Counted from the first letter of the stretch, positions 8,747 through 17,897 are shown. The stretch: 64,000 bases of DNA from JAJDTQ01 sp963422385 (GCA_963422385.1 OY729432.1:3224001-3288000), one strand, 5' to 3'. Made by a program: numbers and translations. The notes: generated from the letters alone by a model not told the origin.

Positions 8747-9880
8747 TTATTCGATGACGTTGAGCCGTTCGGCTCCGGCGGTCAGCGGCTCGGCCCCGTC
8801 CGCGGTGATGAATATGTCCTCTTCCAGATGGACCGAGGCGCCCGGGATGCGCACCTTGGGCTCGATGGCCAGCACCATGCCCGCCTCCACGGTCCGGACC
8901 TCGGCCTCGCTGATGGACGGGGGTTCGGCCCGGGCCATGCCGATGCCGTGTCCGATGCGTTTGGGGCTTGCCACCTCGGGGTAACCGTTCTTCTTCAGCT
9001 CGGCGTTGGCCACACGGGGAATTTCGCTGATGGGAGTCCCCGGCTTCATCACCGCAACACACTCCCGGATCAGATGCAACGCCAGCCCGTGCTCCCGGGT
9101 CTGGCCGGCGCTCGGCGCGCCGAAGATCGCCATGCGGGTGATGTCGCCGTAGTAGCCCTCGCAACACGCGCCGAAGTCCGCGATCATGCGATCGCCTTTC
9201 TCGTAGCGCCGTTCATCGTATTTGGTGGAGGCGTTCAGCATGAGGAAGCCGGGATGGCGCGGGTGGGCGCCTTCCTCGATCATGGCGATGTAGAGGCGCT
9301 CGGCCACTTCCCGCCGGGTGACCCCGGCCTTGAGGTCGGGCAGGATGCGGTCGAAGGCACGCACGGAGACGTCGCAGGCCCGCCGCATGTTCTCCATCTC
9401 CCGCGGGCTCTTGAACAGCCGCTGCTCGGTGAGCGCTGCGGATCCGTCCTCGATCCTGGCCTTGGGCAGCGCCTCGGTGAGCTGCGTGAGATAGTTGACC
9501 GGGAAGCCCAGCCGCTGGTCGTCGTCCAGCTCGAAGCCCACCTTGGCGGAACCGTAGCCCATGTCGGTCAGGAACTCGCTCAGCATCTCCCGCGGAAAGG
9601 GCACGTCCACGTAGCTACGCACCTCGCCGAACCACGGCAGGGCCTCCGCCTTGGTCCTGTTGTTGCCGTACACCAATGCGAAGGGCTTGCCTTCCCTGGG
9701 GATGAAGCAGATCTCGGGCCGCATCAGGTGGTCGAACTGGTAGCTGATCAGGCCGGTGAAATACCAGAAGTTGTCGCGGGCCGACGCCACCACGAGGTCC
9801 AGCCCATCCCGCTCCATGAGCCGCTGAATCTGCTGGTGACGTGATTCGTACTCTTCCTGTGGAAACGGTGCTTCGATCAT
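8747..9880 (-). CDS. M24-family metallopeptidase (Xaa-Pro peptidase/creatinase-like)
   Basis: The 377-residue two-domain protein has the creatinase-like N-terminal domain followed by a pita-bread domain. The metal ligands all appear intact: Asp in MIADFGACCEG, Asp in YYGDITRMAIFG, His in RIGHGIGMAR, Glu in LAIEPKVRIPG and Glu in VHLEEDIFIT. It could be a proline dipeptidase, or one of the M24 members recruited to small molecules such as creatine or DMSP. The frame is open further upstream, but the ATG at 9880 matches the family start. Confidence 0.87.
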   Translation of the reverse strand: MIEAPFPQEEYESRHQQIQRLMERDGLDLVVASARDNFWYFTGLISYQFDHLMRPEICFIPREGKPFALVYGNNRTKAEALPWFGEVRSYVDVPFPREMLSEFLTDMGYGSAKVGFELDDDQRLGFPVNYLTQLTEALPKARIEDGSAALTEQRLFKSPREMENMRRACDVSVRAFDRILPDLKAGVTRREVAERLYIAMIEEGAHPRHPGFLMLNASTKYDERRYEKGDRMIADFGACCEGYYGDITRMAIFGAPSAGQTREHGLALHLIRECVAVMKPGTPISEIPRVANAELKKNGYPEVASPKRIGHGIGMARAEPPSISEAEVRTVEAGMVLAIEPKVRIPGASVHLEEDIFITADGAEPLTAGAERLNVIE

Positions 9881-9926
9881 CCGGGAGCCTCCGGGTTGGG
9901 GTCGTGGCGAAAAGGGGGGGAGCATA

Positions 9927-10301
9927 TCAAGGCCCGTTCCGCCCCGCAAATGTCGTGGGGTGCCTCGACCGACATGGTCCATGTGGCAACACTGAACCGG
10001 ATCGGCCCAACCATCGCCCTCCGCGCCGTTGCCCCTGGGGGTGGAAGCCGCGGGCGACGCCGGAGAGCGATAGTACATGGGCGAAGAAGGTTCTGAGCAG
10101 CAGGGCGGTGGAGAAGGCCAAATTGACGCCCAGCATCCACTTGACGGGGGTCGGTTCTCCCTTGACCTCGGCGATATCGGCCTTGGTGGCGACATTCCCG
10201 CCGATGGCGTCGCCTACCGTGGCGACAACGGCTTCGGCCTGGGTATGGTCGAATCCGGCTTCCTTGAGGGCCTTGTGGGTGTCGAAAGCGGGGGTGGTCA
10301 C
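9927..10301 (-). CDS. DUF1640-like small membrane protein with an atypical C-terminal extension
   Basis: The first 65 or so residues look like bacterial DUF1640/CCDC90-type proteins: a short TPAFDTHKALKEAGF start, a helical AEAVVATVGDAIGGNVATK stretch and one membrane helix (KWMLGVNLAFSTALLLRTFF). Relatives normally end right after that helix. Here translation runs on for some 45 arginine- and glycine-rich residues, suggesting the usual stop was lost. A GTG at 10301 gives the usual VTTPAFDT start; an ATG at 10337 is possible. Function of the family in bacteria is unknown. Confidence 0.55.
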   Translation of the reverse strand: MTTPAFDTHKALKEAGFDHTQAEAVVATVGDAIGGNVATKADIAEVKGEPTPVKWMLGVNLAFSTALLLRTFFAHVLSLSGVARGFHPQGQRRGGRWLGRSGSVLPHGPCRSRHPTTFAGRNGP

Positions 10302-10444
10302 GATGGAAATCGTATGCCGGACTTCAGGCCGTATCAAGGTTCAGCCTCGCGCCCAGGTCCACCCGCTCCCGGCGAAACGGCATGATTTCACCCCGGTGCA
10401 TCCCCGTGTAGAGCCCGAACATCCGGCGCATGGGACACTGCCGG

Positions 10445-11833
10445 TCAGAACTCCGCGAAGCCGGGAACCCGCGGGAAGGGAATGACGTCACGGATGTTGC
10501 CCAAGCCGGTCATGAACTGGATCAGACGCTCGAAGCCCAGGCCGAATCCGGCGTGAGGCGCCGAGCCGTAGCGCCGCAGTTCCAGGTACCACCAGTACTC
10601 TTCTTCCGGCAGCCCGCATTCGCGGATCCGCTGCCGGAGCTGCCCGAGGCGGTGCTCCCGCTGCGAGCCGCCGATGATCTCGCCGATCCTGGGCACCAGC
10701 ACGTCCATGGCCGCCACGGTCCGCTCGTCGTCGTTGAGGTACATGTAGAACGCCTTGATCTCCTTCGGGTAGTCGATCACCATCACCGGTCGCTGCACGT
10801 GATCTTCGACGATGTACCGCTCATGCTCGCTCTGGAGGTTGACGCCCCAGGACACCGGATACTCGAAGGAGCGCCCGGAACGTTCGAGCATCGCCACCGC
10901 CTCGGTATAGGTCATGCGCTCGAAGGGCTGGTCCACGATGTGGGTGAGAGTCTCCAGCACCGTCTCGTCGATGCGCTCGTTGAAGAAGGCCATGTCGTCG
11001 GGACAGCTTTCCAGCACGCCCTTGGCGAGGTGCTTGAGAAACGCCTCGGCCAGGTCCATGTCCCCCTGGACGTCGCAGAACGCCATTTCCGGCTCCACCA
11101 TCCAGAACTCCGCCAGGTGCCGGCTGGTGTTGGAGTTCTCCGAGCGGAACGTCGGCCCGAAGGTGTAGACGTTGCTCAGGGCCAGGGCGGCGATCTCCGC
11201 TTCGAGTTGCCCGGACACCGTGAGCCGCGCCTCCTTGCCGAAGAAGTCCCGGGAGTAATCGACGGCGCCGGATTCGGTGCGCGGCGTCCGGTCGGGGTCC
11301 AGGGTGGAGACCCGGAACATTTCGCCGGCGCCCTCGCAGTCGGAAAGGGTGATGATGGGCGAGTGGAGGTGGATGAAGCCGCGTTCCTGAAAAAACCCGT
11401 GAATGGCGCGGGCGGCGGCGTTCCGCACCCGCATCACCGCGCCGAAGGTGTTGGTGCGCATGCGCAGGTGCCCGAGGGTGCGCAGAAACTCGAAGCTGTG
11501 GCGCTTTTTCTGGAGCGGGTAGTCGTCGTCGGCGTGACCGACCACCTCAACAGTCCCGGCCCGTATCTCGTAACGCTGCCCTTTGCCCGGCGACTCCGCC
11601 AGCCGGCCCGCCACGCGCACGCAGCAGCCGGTGGTGAGTTTGCGGATCTCGGCCTCATAGTTGGCCAGCTCCGGCGCGGCCACTGCCTGGATCCCGGACA
11701 TGCACGACCCGTCGGAGATGTCGAGGAAAGAGACGTTCTTGCTGTGACGGACGGTCCGCAGCCACCCCTCCACGGTCACGTCCTTGTCCGGGGCGCCGTC
11801 GTCCAGCAGGTCCTTGATACGTTCCTTCGTCAT
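10445..11833 (-). CDS. asnS: Asparaginyl-tRNA synthetase
   Basis: The 462-residue class IIb synthetase charges tRNA-Asn. The N-terminal OB-fold anticodon domain contains VEGWLRTVRHSKNVSFLDISDGS. Class II motif 2 is seen as TFGPTFRSENSNTSRHLAEFWMVEPE, written here only as the hallmark FRSENSNTSRHLAEFWM, and motif 3 as GFGLGFERLIQFMTGL near the C-terminus. The phenylalanine-tryptophan FWM after RHLAE is typical of AsnRS rather than AspRS. Length is normal. The TauE-type gene follows on the opposite side upstream at 26 bp. Confidence 0.96.
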   Translation of the reverse strand: MTKERIKDLLDDGAPDKDVTVEGWLRTVRHSKNVSFLDISDGSCMSGIQAVAAPELANYEAEIRKLTTGCCVRVAGRLAESPGKGQRYEIRAGTVEVVGHADDDYPLQKKRHSFEFLRTLGHLRMRTNTFGAVMRVRNAAARAIHGFFQERGFIHLHSPIITLSDCEGAGEMFRVSTLDPDRTPRTESGAVDYSRDFFGKEARLTVSGQLEAEIAALALSNVYTFGPTFRSENSNTSRHLAEFWMVEPEMAFCDVQGDMDLAEAFLKHLAKGVLESCPDDMAFFNERIDETVLETLTHIVDQPFERMTYTEAVAMLERSGRSFEYPVSWGVNLQSEHERYIVEDHVQRPVMVIDYPKEIKAFYMYLNDDERTVAAMDVLVPRIGEIIGGSQREHRLGQLRQRIRECGLPEEEYWWYLELRRYGSAPHAGFGLGFERLIQFMTGLGNIRDVIPFPRVPGFAEF

Positions 11834-11859
11834 GGCTCTTCATCGCCTCCTTTCCGGTG

Positions 11860-12573
11860 TTAGAGCCCCACGCGCAGGATCAACCGCAACGCCAGGAGCG
11901 TGATGACCCATTTGAGGATCTTCCGGAACAGCGCCTCCGGGACCCGCGCGCGCCAACGGGTGCCCACGTAGGAACCGAGGGTCGCGCTCAGGATCATGCC
12001 TGCCATCAGATAAAGGTACGGCGCAAAGGCGAATCCAAGCAGGAAGAACGTCGTCACCTTGAGGACGTGCACCGCGGTCATTTGCACTGCGTGCGTGATC
12101 ACCAGACGATCCCGAGTCAGGTTCTCGCGCATCAGAAAGGGCATGCTGAGAGGTCCCACCACCCCGACGAACAGCGAGAGGAAGGTCTGCAACGCACCCA
12201 GGACGCCGAACCTGCCCGGTATCTGCGGGACGTTCCCGAGAGTGGGAGCCCAAGTGATGATCAGGATGAAGGAGCCGAGGATCACCGGCAAGTAGTCGGA
12301 ACGGATGTCCACCAGCACCATCGAGCCCAGGGACGCGCCCAGCACGGCGCCCACGAGAAAGGGCGCGAAGAAGGACCACGCCACGTGGCGCAGCCCGAAC
12401 AGCGTCCGTGTGAGGTTGCTGAAGATCTGGACCATGCCGTGCACCGGTATGATGGCGAACGTCGGAATCAGTCCGGGCATGACGGAGATGAGCAGGATGC
12501 CGCCGCCGAGCCCCACCACCGCCGCGGTGGTGGAGGCCAGGAAGGTCATGAAGATGAGGAAGAGTTCGGACAT
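11860..12573 (-). CDS. TauE/SafE-family membrane exporter
   Basis: The 237-residue polytopic protein has about eight membrane segments. The start contains AAVVGLGGGILLISVMPGL and the second half VVGPLSMPFLMRENLTRD, the two repeated glycine/proline-rich half-site motifs of the TauE/SafE (DUF81) family. Members export sulfite, sulfoacetate or other organosulphur or organic anions. The ATG at 12573 starts at the first helix; the open frame extends upstream without family similarity. It precedes asnS on the minus strand by 26 bp. Confidence 0.85.
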   Translation of the reverse strand: MSELFLIFMTFLASTTAAVVGLGGGILLISVMPGLIPTFAIIPVHGMVQIFSNLTRTLFGLRHVAWSFFAPFLVGAVLGASLGSMVLVDIRSDYLPVILGSFILIITWAPTLGNVPQIPGRFGVLGALQTFLSLFVGVVGPLSMPFLMRENLTRDRLVITHAVQMTAVHVLKVTTFFLLGFAFAPYLYLMAGMILSATLGSYVGTRWRARVPEALFRKILKWVITLLALRLILRVGL

Positions 12574-12651
12574 TGGTTCGGAAAAGGAATGGCAGCCGTG
12601 AACCGCCGACCTCCGACGCCCGCAATCGGGAGCGAGGGCATCTTGTCCTCG

Positions 12652-12672
12652 CCGAGGGTGGGACGCCCTCGG
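12652..12672 (-). terminator. Possible hairpin terminator between the FAH and TauE genes
   Basis: CCGAGGG and CCCTCGG form a perfect 7-bp stem around a 7-base loop in the 140-bp gap behind the FAH-family gene. There is no T-run, so it may be a weak terminator or a processing site rather than a strong stop. Confidence 0.35.
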
Positions 12673-12713
12673 TCCCAGGGAACGGTCGCAAGCCGCAAGG
12701 ACGGATACGGAGC

Positions 12714-13514
12714 CTACCCGCCGTCCGTGGCGGCTTCCCGCCGGACGGGATTGCGCAGCGTGCCGATGTCGCTGATTTCCACCGCCACCACGTCGCCGTC
12801 CTTCATGTTCTCGGTAGCGCCGTCCGTGCCCATCCACAGCACGTCCCCCGGTATCAGTGTCATGTAGCGGCTCATGGCGCTGATGTAGCGGGCTACGCCG
12901 AAGATGGCGGTCCCGACGTCGTATTCGCCCACCACCCGGTCGTTGAGCGTGATGGTGACGTGCAGGTCGTCCGGGTCGAGGTCGGTGATGATCCAGGGAC
13001 CCATGGGCTTGAACGTGTCGGTGTTTTTGGCACGCCACAGGGTCCGGTCGGACTTCTGCCAGGCGCGCTCGCTCACGTCATTGCCGATGGTGTAGCCGAA
13101 CACGTAGTCCAGGGCCTCGTCCTCCGGCACGTTCCGGCACGTCCGGCCGATGACCGCCACCAGCTCGCCCTCGTATTGAACCAGCCCGGAAGCGTCGCGC
13201 GGGATGACGATGGGGTCGTCGTGGCCCACGAGAGCATTGATCGCCCGGTACCCTACGTGAGGTTCCCTGGGGAACACGGGTTCCTCGCCGCGCAGGGACG
13301 CGGCATGGGTCACGTGCTCGCGGTAGTTGACGCCGGCGGCATAGAAGGTCGGCGGCACCACGGGCGCCAGCAGCCTGACGTCGCCCAGCGCATGGGTTTC
13401 GCCGGTAACGGCGTAGTTCCCGAAGGGACTGCCGGCAATGACGGTGACGGTGTCCGCGTCATCAAGGATACCGAATCCCGTCTTGCCGTCCCGTTGGAAT
13501 CTGCACCACCTCAT
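12714..13514 (-). CDS. Fumarylacetoacetate hydrolase (FAH) family protein
   Basis: The 266-residue protein shows the FAH-fold metal and catalytic residues: the acidic pair in YEGELVAVIG, the aspartate in GNDVSERAWQ and the lysine in AKNTDTFKPMGPW. The family contains acylpyruvate hydrolases, hydratases of meta-cleavage pathways and oxaloacetate decarboxylases. Its ATG overlaps the TGA of the MmgE/PrpD gene by 4 bp, so it is the third gene of a PrpB-like, MmgE/PrpD, FAH operon. The exact substrate is not deducible. Confidence 0.88.
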   Translation of the reverse strand: MRWCRFQRDGKTGFGILDDADTVTVIAGSPFGNYAVTGETHALGDVRLLAPVVPPTFYAAGVNYREHVTHAASLRGEEPVFPREPHVGYRAINALVGHDDPIVIPRDASGLVQYEGELVAVIGRTCRNVPEDEALDYVFGYTIGNDVSERAWQKSDRTLWRAKNTDTFKPMGPWIITDLDPDDLHVTITLNDRVVGEYDVGTAIFGVARYISAMSRYMTLIPGDVLWMGTDGATENMKDGDVVAVEISDIGTLRNPVRREAATDGG

Positions 13515-14989
13515 TCAAGGTCTCCTTCCCCTGGTCGGTCTTCGTCCGCAACCACCCAGTGGTCCATGAAGGCGCTCACCCGCATCCGCTCCAGGGTGTC
13601 CGAGGAAGCGCAGGCCTCGAGGATCGTCTCGCACCGGTCCCGGGAAAAACGCGAGGCGATGTGGCGTTCGAATTTCTCCTGCAGAAGCGGCATTCCCTCG
13701 CTTCGCCGACGCCGGTGGCCGATGGGGTAGGGCACCTCCACGCGCGCGGTGGCCCCACCGTCCCTGAAGTGGACCTGGACGGCGTTGCCGATGGCTCGTT
13801 TGTCCGGATCCATGTAATCGACCGTGAACTCCGGGTTCTCGCGGACCTCCATCTTTTCCCGCAGCGCGTCGATGCGCGGGTCCCGGGCGGCCTCGTCCTC
13901 GTAGTCCCGTGCGGTGAGCCGGCCGTGGATCAGCGGAACCGCCACCATGTACTGGATGCAGTGGTCCCGGTCTGCGGGGTTGTCCAGCAGTCCGGTCTTG
14001 TCTATGATCCGGGCGCCGGCTTCCTGGGTCTCGATGACGATGCGCTCGATGTCCGCGAGCCGGTCCTTGACCGCGCCGTGAAGCTCCAGTGCCGCCTCCA
14101 CCGCGGTCTGGGCGTGGAACTCCGCGGGAAAGGAGATCTTGAACAGTACGTTCTCCATGACGTAGCTGCCGTAGGGTTGGCTGAACGAAAACGGGCGGCC
14201 ACCGAACAGCACGTCATAGTAGCCCCAGCCCCTGGCCGACAGCGCCGACGGATAGCCCATCTCTCCCTGGAGCGCCATCAGGCCCAGCCGTACGGCGCGG
14301 CTGGCGGCGTCGCCGGCGGCCCAGCTCTTGCGCGATCCGGTATTGGGCGCGTGCCGGTAGGTCCGGAGGGCGCCGCCGTCGATCCAGGCGTTGGACAAGG
14401 CGTTCACCACCTGCTCCCGGTCGCCGCCGAGCATGGCCGTCACTACCGCGGTGCTGGCCACCCGCACCAGCAGTACGTGGTCCAGGCCAACCCGGTTGAA
14501 GCCGTTCTCCAGGGCGATGACGCCCTGGATCTCGTGGGCCTTGATCATGCTCGTCAGCACGTCGCCCATGGTGACGCCGCCATTGTCTCCGGCGCGCCGG
14601 TCGAGGTAGTCCGCCACTGCCAGGATGGCGCCGAGGTTGTCCGAGGGATGCCCCCACTCGGCCGCCAGAAAAGTGTCGTTGAAATCGAGCCAACGGATCA
14701 TGGCGCCGATGTTGAAGGCGGCCTGGACCGGTTCGAGCTCACAGGCCATGCCGGGCACCCGGGCGCCCCCCGGCATGGCCGCGCCGGGCACCACCGGTCC
14801 CAGCAGCCGGGTGCACGCCGGGAACTCCAGCGCCGCCAGGGCGCAGCCCAGGCTGTCCATGAGACACAGGCGCGCCGTCTCCCGGGCTTCTTCCGGGAAC
14901 GGTCCGCCGGTGAGGGAATAGGTGGCCATGTCGGAGAGAACCGCGTCGGGCCGGGGCCGTTGGGCGTCACGCACGGAAGTGTTGCTCAT
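13511..14989 (-). CDS. MmgE/PrpD-family protein (2-methylcitrate dehydratase-like)
   Basis: The 492-residue protein is full length for the MmgE/PrpD family. Recognisable stretches are LMDSLGCALAALEFPACTRL near residue 33, the FNIGAMIRWLDFNDTFLAAEWGHPSDN block with the conserved DFNDTF and GHPSDN, and FPAEFHAQTAVEAAL in the second half. PrpD dehydrates 2-methylcitrate, while other members act on cis-aconitate. It sits 25 bp downstream of a PrpB-type lyase, which supports a methylcitrate or related C4-acid pathway, although no PrpC is in the window. Confidence 0.88.
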   Translation of the reverse strand: MSNTSVRDAQRPRPDAVLSDMATYSLTGGPFPEEARETARLCLMDSLGCALAALEFPACTRLLGPVVPGAAMPGGARVPGMACELEPVQAAFNIGAMIRWLDFNDTFLAAEWGHPSDNLGAILAVADYLDRRAGDNGGVTMGDVLTSMIKAHEIQGVIALENGFNRVGLDHVLLVRVASTAVVTAMLGGDREQVVNALSNAWIDGGALRTYRHAPNTGSRKSWAAGDAASRAVRLGLMALQGEMGYPSALSARGWGYYDVLFGGRPFSFSQPYGSYVMENVLFKISFPAEFHAQTAVEAALELHGAVKDRLADIERIVIETQEAGARIIDKTGLLDNPADRDHCIQYMVAVPLIHGRLTARDYEDEAARDPRIDALREKMEVRENPEFTVDYMDPDKRAIGNAVQVHFRDGGATARVEVPYPIGHRRRRSEGMPLLQEKFERHIASRFSRDRCETILEACASSDTLERMRVSAFMDHWVVADEDRPGEGDLE

Positions 14990-15014
14990 GGCGGGAGCCG
15001 GATCGGGAGACTGG

Positions 15015-15896
15015 CTATTCCTTGCTGAACAGGGCGTCCAGCTTCTCCTCGTAGTCGTGATAGCCCAACACGTCGTAGAGCTGCTCGCGAGTCTGCATCC
15101 GGTCCGTCAAGCCGTTCTGGGTGCCGTCCTCGCGAATCGTACGGTAGACGTCCATGGCGGCCTGGCTCATGGCGCGGAACGCCGACAGCGGGTAGAGCAC
15201 AAGCCCGACCCCGGCCGCTCGCAGCTCGTCCACGCCGAACAGCGGCGTGCGGCCGAACTCGGTCATGTTGGCCAGCACCGGCACGTCCACGCCCTGACAG
15301 AAGGCGCGGTAGTCCTCCAGCGTGTGCACGGCTTCCGGGAAGATCATGTCCGCCCCCGCCTCCACGTAGCGGCGCACCCGTTCCAGGGCGGCCTCCCGTC
15401 CCTCATTGGCGAAGGCGTCGGTGCGGGCCATGATCACGAACCGGTGGTCGGTCCGGCCGTCGGCGGCCGCCTTGATGCGGTCCACCATCTCGTCGGCGGA
15501 GACGATCCGCTTGTTGGGGCGATGACCGCACCGTTTGGCCTGGACCTGGTCCTCCAAGTGGACCGCCGCGGCCTGGGCCCGGATCATCTCGCGTATGGTG
15601 CGGGAGATGTTGAAGGCCGTGCCCCAGCCGGTGTCCACGTCCACCAGCAGCGGCAACGGACTCGCCGCGGTGATCCGCCGCACGTCTTCGAGCACGTCGT
15701 TCAGGGTGGTGATGCCGAGGTCGGGCTGGGCGAAGGACGCATTGGCAACGCCCGCTCCGGACAGGTAGAGGGCACGGAAGCCCTGCCGCTGGGCCAACAG
15801 CGCGCAGTAGGCATTGATGGCGCCGACGATCTGGAGCGGGGATTCCTCGCTCACCGCCCGGCGGAACCTCGCCCCGGCCGATTTGTCTTCTACCAT
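15015..15896 (-). CDS. prpB: 2-methylisocitrate lyase-type enzyme of the isocitrate lyase/PEP mutase family
   Basis: The 293-residue protein has the length of PrpB (about 296). The catalytic signature KRCGH is present in VQAKRCGHRPNKRIVSADEM, and LVDVDTGWGTAFNI carries the metal-binding aspartates. PrpB cleaves 2-methylisocitrate to succinate and pyruvate. The in-frame open region extends to 15959, but the ATG at 15896 is preceded by GAGGG at a good distance and gives the family N-terminus. Together with the adjacent MmgE/PrpD gene this points to propionate degradation; oxaloacetate hydrolase or a related C-C lyase is the alternative. Confidence 0.85.
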   Translation of the reverse strand: MVEDKSAGARFRRAVSEESPLQIVGAINAYCALLAQRQGFRALYLSGAGVANASFAQPDLGITTLNDVLEDVRRITAASPLPLLVDVDTGWGTAFNISRTIREMIRAQAAAVHLEDQVQAKRCGHRPNKRIVSADEMVDRIKAAADGRTDHRFVIMARTDAFANEGREAALERVRRYVEAGADMIFPEAVHTLEDYRAFCQGVDVPVLANMTEFGRTPLFGVDELRAAGVGLVLYPLSAFRAMSQAAMDVYRTIREDGTQNGLTDRMQTREQLYDVLGYHDYEEKLDALFSKE

Positions 15897-15995
15897 GTTG
15901 CCCTCGTGGAATGGGAACGAGTATCCGATCGCCGGTGGCCTGTCAATTCGCGAGGCCACGCTTCGTTGAGGGAACGGGCCGCGTGCCGCCGTGGG

Positions 15996-16637
15996 TCAGA
16001 AGTACGACAGATCGAGGGCGCCCAGCCGCTTCAGGTGAGTGATGTCGCCCCAGGTCTCCAGTCCCCAGATCCCGTCCTGGTACTTGAAGAGGTTGACGCT
16101 GGCGTTCTTGAAGGAGAAGCGCCGGGGCGCGTCCAGCGAGATGGCGAGGGTATGCCGGAACAGGGCGCTCAGGACGCCGCCGTGGGTGACCACCATGATG
16201 ATCTCGCCGGTGTGCCCTTGCGCCAGCTCCTCCAGGCACAGCATGTTCCGCTCGGTCTGCGCCCGGAAGCTCTCTCCGGAAGGCATCGCGTGCCCGGCCC
16301 CGCCGTTACGATGCTGCTCGTACTCCGCGGGGTAGCGCTCGCGGATCTCGTCGCCGTCGAGCCCCTGAAAGATGCCGAGGTTGCGCTCGCGCAGGCGGCT
16401 GTCGGCAATGACCTCATGACCGGTTCGCTTCGCGATGATGCGGGCGGTCTCGAAGGCGCGGCCGAGGTCGCTGCTGTAGATCGCGTTGCAACTCTCGGGG
16501 GTGAACCGTTCGGACAGCGCTTCCGCCTGAGCGCGTCCCTTTTCCGTGAGTTTGCTGTCCAGGTGCCCCTGCCGCCGCCCCTCGATGTTCCAATGGGTTT
16601 CGCCGTGCCGCACCACGATGACGCAGGTTGCATCCAT
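15996..16637 (-). CDS. Histidine phosphatase (phosphoglycerate mutase-like) family protein
   Basis: The 213-residue protein has the RHG motif in VIVVRHGETHWN, which contains the phosphorylated histidine, and the second catalytic histidine in VVTHGGVLSALFRH. It resembles cofactor-dependent mutase-like phosphatases such as CobC or GpmB, acting on small phosphate esters. ATG 16637 (MDATCVIVVRHGE) is preferred; ATG 16655 would add six residues. It is divergent from a cupin gene. Confidence 0.88.
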   Translation of the reverse strand: MDATCVIVVRHGETHWNIEGRRQGHLDSKLTEKGRAQAEALSERFTPESCNAIYSSDLGRAFETARIIAKRTGHEVIADSRLRERNLGIFQGLDGDEIRERYPAEYEQHRNGGAGHAMPSGESFRAQTERNMLCLEELAQGHTGEIIMVVTHGGVLSALFRHTLAISLDAPRRFSFKNASVNLFKYQDGIWGLETWGDITHLKRLGALDLSYF

Positions 16638-16738
16638 TCCGCCAATCCTAGCCAATGGACCTTGAAATTTCTATCGGAATGGGGGTAGGCGTGTAAGGAG
16701 AAATCGCAGTGCATCGACCGTTCCCGAGGAGGAAACCC

Positions 16739-17176
16739 ATGAGCGCGCAAACCTTTTCCGTCAAGACTCCCTGCATCACCGGCGGCCGAAGCCACATGCC
16801 GCTGGTGCGGACCGACGTTCTGATGAGCGGTCTCAACTACTATGCGCCCGGCAGGAAAAACAAGCTTCATACCCACCCGGGTGAAGACCACATGTTCGTT
16901 GTGCTGGACGGGGAGGCGACGTTCTTCGACAAGGACGCGAACCGCACCGTGCTCGGGAAGGGTGAAGGGATCCTCTTGCCCGAAGGCCACTACTACCAGT
17001 TCGAGAGCACCGGCGACGCGCCGCTGGCGTTGCTGCGCTTCGCCGCCTACAAGGCCGATCGGAAAGACGTCCGGCGCGTCGATGCCTCGGGCGGCAACGT
17101 CCGCACGGACGACGAGATGGACTACGTGTGCGTCGACGGCGACCCCATCGACGGACAGGAGTGGACGCTGACCTGA
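16739..17176 (+). CDS. Cupin-domain protein
   Basis: The 145-residue protein has a single cupin barrel. Motif 1 is visible as LHTHPGEDHMFVVLDGEATFF, with the histidines and glutamate/aspartate that bind a metal, and motif 2 as GEGILLPEGHYYQFESTG. An exact Shine-Dalgarno (GAGGAGGAAA at 16726-16735) picks the ATG at 16739 rather than an upstream in-frame one. The enzyme activity of such small cupins cannot be predicted. Confidence 0.85.
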   Translation: MSAQTFSVKTPCITGGRSHMPLVRTDVLMSGLNYYAPGRKNKLHTHPGEDHMFVVLDGEATFFDKDANRTVLGKGEGILLPEGHYYQFESTGDAPLALLRFAAYKADRKDVRRVDASGGNVRTDDEMDYVCVDGDPIDGQEWTLT

Positions 17177-17260
17177 CTGGAGCGAGCGGCGTTCGCCGTG
17201 AGGGCCTGATCGCCCGTGTCCCCTTTGCATTGCTGCTCCGGATACGGGACCCTGCCGGAA

Positions 17261-17566
17261 TCACAGGTGGCGGTCGATCTCATCCAGCGGCGTCACCCCT
17301 ACCCGGTCGGCCTCCATCGGGTAGGCGCTTCCTTGTGGAACGACGACAAACAGCCTGTCCGGATCAAGTATCCGGGCGGCTGTCTGGCTACCCTTGGTGA
17401 GCTTGGGGTTTGATGACGTCTTGAGCTCGAAACCCGGACGCTTCCCCTGCCGCTCGATGACGAGAGCGATCTCTTCACCGGTGCGGGTTCTGAAAAAGCC
17501 AAACATGCCCCGTGGTTGCAACGTAGCCAGGACGTTCTCCAGGGCGAAACCGATGGCTGATGGCAT
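17261..17566 (-). pseudogene. C-terminal remnant of a DUF4143-containing AAA ATPase
   Basis: The 101-residue frame resembles only the last third of the common AAA/DUF4143 ATPases: a phenylalanine-tyrosine-like FFRTRTGEEIALVIE strand, FELKTSSNPKLTKG with the ExK-like core, and a final DRLFVVVPQGSAYPMEAD block. The ATPase domain and most of DUF4143 are missing. The remnant begins 28 bp from the 3' end of the tRNA-Lys gene, a typical insertion point for mobile DNA. It could be expressed as a small protein but is most simply a decayed gene. Confidence 0.65.
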
Positions 17567-17594
17567 GGACGGTATCGAATTGGATGGCGAGGGA

Positions 17595-17670
17595 TGGTGA
17601 GCCGTGCCGGGATCGAACCGGCGACCCTCTGCTTAAAAGGCAGATGCTCTACCTGCTGAGCTAACGGCTC
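17595..17670 (-). tRNA. tRNA-Lys (anticodon TTT)
   Basis: The acceptor stem GAGCCGT/ACGGCTC is a perfect 7-bp pair, the anticodon loop is CTTTTAA, and the T-arm contains GGTTCGATCC. The 3' CCA is encoded in the genome. The D-arm contains GCTCAGC and GAGC. The gene is 76 nt including CCA. Confidence 0.97.
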
Positions 17671-17897
17671 GCGCTCGGCAATGCGGGAACAACGGCTGGA
17701 TTCCAACCTGGTTGCTGGGTAAAGCCTACCAGATGGGCGCGGCGGCGGGCAAGCCGGATGAGGTAACGCCTCCTCGTCACAAAGGCCCCGATCTGGTAGA
17801 CATGGCACGGTTCGTCACGGGAAGACCGTCGTGACGCCCGGCGCCGAGTGCATGCCGGTTCGATTCGGCCGGTCAAGGACCGAGAGGGGAGTTGCCA

